Source: Bacillus atrophaeus
Lineage (GTDB): Bacteria; Bacillota; Bacilli; Bacillales; Bacillaceae
Length of the DNA: 55,295 bases
Direction of reading: 5' to 3'
Assembly (NCBI RefSeq): GCF_001584335.1
Contig: NZ_LSBB01000021.1
Span: 1-55,295 of the forward strand
Numbering within the stretch: position 1 is the stretch's first letter; the number at the start of each line of letters is the position of its first letter. This document shows positions 50,751 through 55,295 of the stretch, in pieces. The translations under genes and the position numbers were made by a program. The notes under the pieces are model-generated. The model was not told where the DNA came from. It searched no databases and was given only the letters and a program-made list of their open reading frames with translations.

Positions 50751-51389
50751 TCACAACTGAATTTTTTTCAATGCTTCATTTATAACGATTTGGACGTCTT
50801 CAATCACGCGCTCTTTTGATTGTGAAGCATCTATTGTACGGAATCTTTTAGGAAAACGCTTCATTAATTCGTGATACCCTTCTCGCACTCTTGTATGAAA
50901 GCTGAGCTCTTCAAGATCAAGACGGTTTTTTTCCCTCAATCCATTAGCATGAATCCGGCTTAAGCCTTCTTCCGGCTTGATTGAGAAATAAACGGTCAGG
51001 TTGGGCATCATATCTCCGATGGCAAATTCATTGATTGAGAGCACCTCATCGATTCCAAGACCTCTGGCATAACCTTGGTAGGCCAATGAACTATCAATAA
51101 ATCGATCACATAGAACGATATGTCCCTGTTCCAAAGCCGGTTTCACTTTTTCCACCAAATGCTGGCGTCTTGCTGCTGCATAAAGCAGAGCTTCCGTTTT
51201 TGCATCCATCAGAGTATTTTTTTCATTCAAAATGACCTCTCGAATCTGTTCTGCAATGTCTATGCCGCCTGGCTCCCGCGTAGCCGTGACCTGAAGGCCC
51301 CTAGCTGCAAGTGATTTTTTGATTTCCTGAAGAACAGTCGTTTTTCCTGCTCCTTCAGGGCCTTCAAATGTAATAAATAAACCGCTCAT
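50751..51389 (-). CDS. tmk: Thymidylate kinase
   Basis: Phosphorylates dTMP to dTDP for DNA synthesis. The 212-residue P-loop kinase has [11 protein letters not shown] (P-loop 10-17), TREPGG near residue 37 (DRX-type motif), and [17 protein letters not shown] near residue 95. ATG 51389 overlaps the yaaO stop (ATGA). It is followed 71 bp later by darA. Confidence 0.98.
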   Translation of the reverse strand: MSGLFITFEGPEGAGKTTVLQEIKKSLAARGLQVTATREPGGIDIAEQIREVILNEKNTLMDAKTEALLYAAARRQHLVEKVKPALEQGHIVLCDRFIDSSLAYQGYARGLGIDEVLSINEFAIGDMMPNLTVYFSIKPEEGLSRIHANGLREKNRLDLEELSFHTRVREGYHELMKRFPKRFRTIDASQSKERVIEDVQIVINEALKKIQL

Positions 51390-52825
51390 GATTTCTCCTC
51401 TTCTATATATACGAGTAATTGATTTTCTTTCATTTTCATACTGCCCTGAATGTGCGCGTTCATGTTGATTAAGCCGGACAGCTTTTGGATGCTTTCTTCC
51501 GTTATTCTTTCTCCCGCCATAATCAGCGGGATTCCCGGCGGATACGGAATTATATTTTCTGCATTCAGCCGGCCCGCCGCTGCTTCAATCTCTATATATT
51601 CTTTTTTGAAACCGATTAAAGTCTTTTTATCATATGGAAGAGCAGTCACAGGCGGAAACGCCAAATCAACAGAAACAGACACGAGATCTGGAGGTGTGTC
51701 TTCGATCGCTTGCTGAACTTGTTGGACTACATTAGCAGGTATTTTTCTTTTTCCTCCCAGCGGAAGAATAAGCAGCACCTGTTTTTCATCTGCAAGTTCA
51801 GAAAATATATTTACACTTTCCAATATTCTTTGCAGCGTATAACCTGAATGACCGCGCCTTGACCGAATCGAAAGTTTCAGAGGATCAGTCTGAATATAGG
51901 GGCTGACAGGTTCAATTACTTCAATCTGCGGGATTGAAGCAAACGTTTGTTTAAAATGGTCCAAATGCTGCAAAATTCCTGAAAGCTTTTTTTCCTCGAT
52001 GACATGCTGTACATAAGCTCTGGCTATATCCAAAGATGCCATAATGGGATAAGAGGGACTGCTGCTCTGCAAACTGCCCAAGTAATAGGCCAGCTTGTCT
52101 CTGTTGATCAGACGGCTGTTTACATGCAGATAAGAGCCCATTGTCATAGCAGGAAGGGTTTTATGCGCAGATTGAACAACCACATCCGCTCCCATTTGCA
52201 ACGCAGATGCAGGAAAGGGCTCGCCAAGAACAAAATGTGCGCCATGTGCTTCATCTACAAGAACGGGGATGCCGTGCTTATGCGCTTTAGCAATGACAGC
52301 CGTCAAATCAGCGGTATGTCCATAATAGGTTGGGTTCGTCAGCACAAGACCTTTAGCCGTCGGATAAGCTGCAATGGCTTCTTCAATTATCGCTAAATGA
52401 ACATGTGTCGGCACATTCATGACTTCATCCATTTCGGGTGATACATAGATCGGCTTTGCCCCAGCCATATCTACGGCATGAAACACTGATTTATGACAAT
52501 TTCGCTGAATCAATATTGAATCACCAGGTTCGCAAACAGATAAAATCATCGCCAGATTCCCCACTGTGGTGCCATTCACGAGAAAAAAACTTTCGTCTGA
52601 CCTATACAGACTTGAGACAAGATCTTGCGCTTCTCGAATCACTCCTGAAGGCTGATGCAAGTCGTCAAGCCCTGCAATCTCAGTCATATCAATAGTGAGA
52701 AGGGACTGATATATAGATTTAGCTTCATCAAAAAAGACATCTCCATTGTGATGTCCCGGAACGTGAAACGAATAAGCGTTTGTTTGCGCATGATTAACTA
52801 ATGCAGTATATAAAGGTGTGTTCAT
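51386..52825 (-). CDS. yaaO: Orn/Lys/Arg decarboxylase family protein YaaO
   Basis: A 479-residue PLP fold-type I decarboxylase of the SpeA/Orn-Lys-Arg group, without the long N-terminal wing domain of E. coli enzymes. The PLP lysine is Lys222 in [12 protein letters not shown], with VDEAHGAHF near residue 190 and [10 protein letters not shown] near residue 20. The substrate (Lys, Arg or Orn) is not certain from sequence. ATG 52825. It overlaps tmk, though metabolically unrelated. Confidence 0.9.
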   Translation of the reverse strand: MNTPLYTALVNHAQTNAYSFHVPGHHNGDVFFDEAKSIYQSLLTIDMTEIAGLDDLHQPSGVIREAQDLVSSLYRSDESFFLVNGTTVGNLAMILSVCEPGDSILIQRNCHKSVFHAVDMAGAKPIYVSPEMDEVMNVPTHVHLAIIEEAIAAYPTAKGLVLTNPTYYGHTADLTAVIAKAHKHGIPVLVDEAHGAHFVLGEPFPASALQMGADVVVQSAHKTLPAMTMGSYLHVNSRLINRDKLAYYLGSLQSSSPSYPIMASLDIARAYVQHVIEEKKLSGILQHLDHFKQTFASIPQIEVIEPVSPYIQTDPLKLSIRSRRGHSGYTLQRILESVNIFSELADEKQVLLILPLGGKRKIPANVVQQVQQAIEDTPPDLVSVSVDLAFPPVTALPYDKKTLIGFKKEYIEIEAAAGRLNAENIIPYPPGIPLIMAGERITEESIQKLSGLINMNAHIQGSMKMKENQLLVYIEEEKS

Positions 52826-52853
52826 CGAAACAATCCTTTGAATAGTTGGTCAA

Positions 52854-52895
52854 GAGCACTCGGTTTCTAAATAACCGAGGCATGCTCTTATTATA
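52854..52895 (-). promoter_or_regulatory. yaaO promoter -10 and 5' leader hairpin
   Basis: TATAAT at 52890-52895 on the minus strand without a good -35. Immediately downstream, near the expected start site, is the inverted repeat GAGCATGCCTCGGTT/AACCGAGTGCTC (52854-52886) without a T run, so a stable 5' stem-loop rather than a terminator. Confidence 0.5.
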
Positions 52896-52920
52896 TCGTG
52901 CATGTGACAGAACTTAAAGC

Positions 52921-54120
52921 TTAGACTTTTGGTAACTGATTGTTTTGGCTGGCTTTCATAGTCAGAAGTTTTTGCTTTAAATCGCCTTCCATCATCATAA
53001 GTTCCTCTTCAGCCTGCCGGCGTTTCATCCTGCCCTCTTCTTGAATGGTCATAGTTTCTTCTAGTGTACTGATCAAGCTTTCCTGCACTTTTTTTAATGT
53101 ATCAACATCTACCAGACCGCGTTCATTGGCTTTTGCTGTTTCAATTGTATTGGTTTTTAACAGCTCAGCATTTTTCACCAGCAGTTCATTTGTTGTATCG
53201 GAAACTTTTTGCTGAGCATCAACGGCACTTCGTTGGCGCAAAAGAGTTAATGCGATCGCCACTTGATTTTTCCAAAGCGGAATGGCCGTCACGATAGATG
53301 ATTGAATTTTTTCTGCTAATGTCTGGTTTGTGTTTTGGATAAGCCGTATTTGCGGAGCGCTCTGAATGGTAATTTGCCTGCTCAACAGCAAATCGTAAAC
53401 TCGTTTATCCAGCCTTTCAGCAAATTGAACCATATCGTTCACTTCTTGAACAGCCATCTGATTATGCTCACTTGATTCAGCTTGTTTCTTCAGCTCAGGA
53501 ATGATCTTTGTTTTTAATTCTTCAATTTTCAGCTCGCCTGCGGCTATATAAATATTTAAAGCGGCAAAGTACTCTTTATTCTTTTCATAAAGCTGCTCTA
53601 ACAATTTATTATCACTGATTAAAGCATTTTTAGAATGCTCCAGCTTCAAGCTGATTCTGTCAATCTGCACACTTGTTTTTTGGTACCTTGAGAGAACCTC
53701 CTGGACAGAGTTTGATACTTTTCCGAACATACGGGAAAGGAAGCGCTTTTTCTTCGATTGCAGCTCGTCAGGGTTCACTTGTTCAAGTTTTTTCATCAGC
53801 TCTCCCAAAATAACTCCCACTTCCCCGACATCTTTCTTTTGCACATGGTCAATCATAGAGTGTGAGAAGTCCAACAGCTTGGATTGAGCCTGTGATCCAT
53901 ATAAAACGATGCTTTGCATATTTTTTGGGTCAATTTTCCTCGCAAGCTGAAACGCCTTTTCTTTATTTTCTTCAGGCAGCACATCAACTAGCCTGATCTG
54001 CTGTTCTTCCTTTTTTGGGCGTTCCTCGGGTGAAGGAATGCCATTTTCCCCAAATGGATCTGATAATAGATCGTCAAATGCAGCTTCTCTCTTTTGAACC
54101 TCCTGATGATCTTTACTCAA
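52921..54120 (-). CDS. yaaN: TelA-like toxic-anion resistance protein YaaN
   Basis: A 399-residue mostly helical soluble protein of the TelA/KlaA family (VREX tellurite-resistance group), with coiled-coil-prone segments over most of its length ([35 protein letters not shown] at the end). The role in anion or envelope stress is known only from homologues. The start is TTG 54120 with AAAGGAGG 8 bp upstream. It follows xpaC by 19 bp, the usual xpaC-yaaN pair. Confidence 0.92.
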   Translation of the reverse strand: MSKDHQEVQKREAAFDDLLSDPFGENGIPSPEERPKKEEQQIRLVDVLPEENKEKAFQLARKIDPKNMQSIVLYGSQAQSKLLDFSHSMIDHVQKKDVGEVGVILGELMKKLEQVNPDELQSKKKRFLSRMFGKVSNSVQEVLSRYQKTSVQIDRISLKLEHSKNALISDNKLLEQLYEKNKEYFAALNIYIAAGELKIEELKTKIIPELKKQAESSEHNQMAVQEVNDMVQFAERLDKRVYDLLLSRQITIQSAPQIRLIQNTNQTLAEKIQSSIVTAIPLWKNQVAIALTLLRQRSAVDAQQKVSDTTNELLVKNAELLKTNTIETAKANERGLVDVDTLKKVQESLISTLEETMTIQEEGRMKRRQAEEELMMMEGDLKQKLLTMKASQNNQLPKV

Positions 54121-54139
54121 TTCACTTTCCTCCTTTCTT

Positions 54140-54754
54140 TCATTTTTTTAAAGAATGCTTCGCTATATCTAATTCAAAGTGTAAGTCATCAATATCTTCT
54201 TCCATCACAAGGTTTAGATCTTCTTCTAAACGCTTCGTCAGCTCAGCAAGTGTTATCCGTGTTTCACTCAACGACATGGAAAGAGCTTTGTTTTTTCGCG
54301 GATGAGTTGAAAGAAAGCTGTACTTTTCAATCAGTTCTACAATTGAATCAAGAGTCTGGTAAAAAAAACGCTCTGCTTGGTAAAACCGCTTCGGTTCTTT
54401 TTTTACAAGGACATAAATTCTTCTTACAATCCTCAGTATTTCTGCATTTTGTTTAAATATCTGAATGCTTTTTGCCTGAAAGAGCGCTTTTCTCAATCGT
54501 ATGATTTTACCTCTTGCTTCCTCAAGATTCTTCTTGATATAGGTATACTCTTTTCTCGTCAGCTGATGTTTTTTCAAAAAGAGGCGTTTGGAATACCAGC
54601 TCCCGGCAGAAAGTGCAGCTCCGCCTGCCGCTACTCCATAGATAAGTGATAAGAAAAAGGGTTGATTCAATACAAAAAAGCTTATGATTCCTATAAAAAA
54701 AGAAGTCGTACCGCTTGCTAAGATCCATATCAAAAAACGAAGAAATGGTTTCAT
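54140..54754 (-). CDS. xpaC: XpaC-like membrane protein
   Basis: A 204-residue protein with two N-terminal TM helices (about 5-25 and 29-48) and a long helical, charged cytoplasmic C terminus. Family: 5-bromo-4-chloroindolyl-phosphate hydrolysis protein XpaC, a name from a phenotype rather than an active site; no catalytic motif is seen. It precedes yaaN, and homologous pairs elsewhere lie with tellurite or envelope-stress genes, so they probably work together. ATG 54754 behind AGGAG. Confidence 0.93.
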   Translation of the reverse strand: MKPFLRFLIWILASGTTSFFIGIISFFVLNQPFFLSLIYGVAAGGAALSAGSWYSKRLFLKKHQLTRKEYTYIKKNLEEARGKIIRLRKALFQAKSIQIFKQNAEILRIVRRIYVLVKKEPKRFYQAERFFYQTLDSIVELIEKYSFLSTHPRKNKALSMSLSETRITLAELTKRLEEDLNLVMEEDIDDLHFELDIAKHSLKK

Positions 54755-54884
54755 ACATGATCGACTCCTATAACATACTTTTATTTACTATTATTATCTA
54801 CTACGTTTGGTCTCTAAACAAGTTTTCTTCTTTATAGTATCAGTTCCTTTGTCTAAAGTGAAAGGCGGTGATCAAAATCCTCAA

Positions 54885-54909
54885 TAAAAAAAAGACCTAT
54901 TCAGGTCTA
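54885..54909 (-). terminator. csfB terminator overlapping its stop codon
   Basis: Stem AGACCT/AGGTCT with eight T on the minus strand. The csfB stop TAG forms the start of the stem. The remaining DNA to xpaC (54755-54884) likely holds the xpaC promoter; none is clear. Confidence 0.85.
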
Positions 54910-55101
54910 AGAATATAATGGCGGTGTATGAATACTTTTTAGCTTTTTCACATAAAAGGCATAGTCTGGGTCTGATGTTGAAGTGGAGATTACCTTTTTT
55001 TCGCAATCTGAACATATAAATTTTGTATAAATATGAATCCCTCTATTTTTCTTTTGATCACAAACAATACAAGTTTCCCCATGATTGGACGTTTCGCTCA
55101 T
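54907..55101 (-). CDS. csfB: Anti-sigma factor CsfB (Gin)
   Basis: Inhibits sigma-G before engulfment ends (and sigma-E later). The 64-residue protein is a zinc-ribbon with CIVC (Cys11, Cys14) and CSDC (Cys30, Cys33); the C-terminal half is nearly identical to B. subtilis Gin. ATG 55101 is chosen because GGAGGTGGAATA precedes it; the longer frame runs through the sigma-F promoter. Its promoter is sigma-F type, consistent with early forespore expression. Confidence 0.97.
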   Translation of the reverse strand: MSETSNHGETCIVCDQKKNRGIHIYTKFICSDCEKKVISTSTSDPDYAFYVKKLKSIHTPPLYS

Positions 55102-55121
55102 TATTCCACCTCCGTACTGTA

Positions 55122-55151
55122 TAGCCTTCCCCCAAAACAAACGTTGTATAC
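55122..55151 (-). promoter_or_regulatory. sigma-F promoter of csfB
   Basis: GTATA (55147-55151), 15-bp spacer, GGGAAGGCTA (55122-55131) on the minus strand: all but one informative position of the sigma-F consensus. The DNA between it and the rRNA terminator (55152-55242) shows no feature I can name. Confidence 0.85.
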
Positions 55152-55242
55152 AATATTTAGATGTTTTTGAAGTTTGCAATTAGTATATGGGCAGCTTAGG
55201 CTTTCGGTGTCTGTATATGTTTATATTTAAATGGTCATAAAA

Positions 55243-55272
55243 CAAAAAACCCAGTTCAACATGAACTGGGTT
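55243..55272 (-). terminator. rRNA operon terminator
   Basis: Stem AACCCAGTTCA/TGAACTGGGTT with TTTTTTGTTTT on the minus strand, starting 6 bp downstream of the 5S end. Confidence 0.95.
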
Positions 55273-55277
55273 GCGTT

Positions 55278-55295
55278 GCTTGGCGGCGTCCTACT
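55278..55295 (-). rRNA. 5S rRNA, 3' end only (partial)
   Basis: The last 18 nt on the minus strand, AGTAGGACGCCGCCAAGC, are the canonical 3' end of Bacillus 5S rRNA. The rest lies beyond the right edge. This would correspond to the rRNA operon preceding csfB (rrnA in B. subtilis). RNase M5 encoded at 39890 matures this RNA. Confidence 0.92.

Overview
This window is a conserved core-chromosome segment from the origin-proximal right arm of a member of the Bacillus subtilis species complex. The assignment rests on gene order, sporulation genes (spoIIE, spoVT, spoVG, sspF, yabG, csfB, fin), protein lengths and recognisable promoters such as tandem veg and sigma-B ctc. As far as I can recall the B. 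subtilis 168 map, the order is the same throughout, with no gained or lost gene. Species within the complex cannot be settled by eye. The given strand is antiparallel to the usual map, so nearly everything is on the minus strand; abrB is the only protein gene on plus.

The window lies between two rRNA operons. At the right edge is the 3' end of a 5S gene and its terminator. At the left edge are tandem rRNA-type promoters pointing left, out of the window. From right to left (direction of transcription) the blocks are: csfB, xpaC, yaaN; a replication and modification block (yaaO, tmk, darA, yaaR, holB, ricT, yabA, trmN6, yazA, rsmI); abrB with divergent metS, then dayD; yabE, rnmV, rsmA; the sporulation or strong-promoter genes yabG, veg, sspF; ispE, purR, ridA, spoVG, glmU, prs, ctc, pth, fin, mfd; spoVT, yabM, yabN, rqcP, yabP, yabQ, divIC, yabR; a tRNA-Met/tRNA-Glu pair; spoIIE, yabS, yabT, tilS, hprT, ftsH; coaX, hslO, yacD, cysK; and the folate operon pabB-pabA-pabC-folP-folB-folK-yazB-dusB-lysS.

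The themes are nucleotide and folate supply (prs, purR, hprT, tmk, fol and pab genes), translation (metS, lysS, tRNAs, tilS, rsmA, rsmI, dusB, pth, rqcP), chromosome replication and segregation (holB, yabA, a parS site, a candidate Noc site), cell envelope and division (ftsH, divIC, glmU, yabE, yabM), and sporulation control. Regulatory sites readable from sequence include sigma-A promoters, sigma-F (csfB, fin, yabS), sigma-H (spoVG), sigma-B (ctc), an ECF-type antisense promoter facing yabE, a candidate sigma-K site (yabG), Spo0A boxes (abrB, spoIIE) and PurBoxes (purR).

I found no mobile element, prophage, CRISPR array or unknown gene cluster, and no new multi-gene system. The items most worth a second look are regulatory: a second phased Spo0A-box pair upstream of abrB, a terminator hairpin in the metS leader without a T-box, a parS site built into the metS terminator, a near-perfect Noc site inside yabS, and a yabE promoter that lies inside the longest reading frame and forces a shorter protein. 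Comparisons with B. subtilis 168 are from memory, not from a search.
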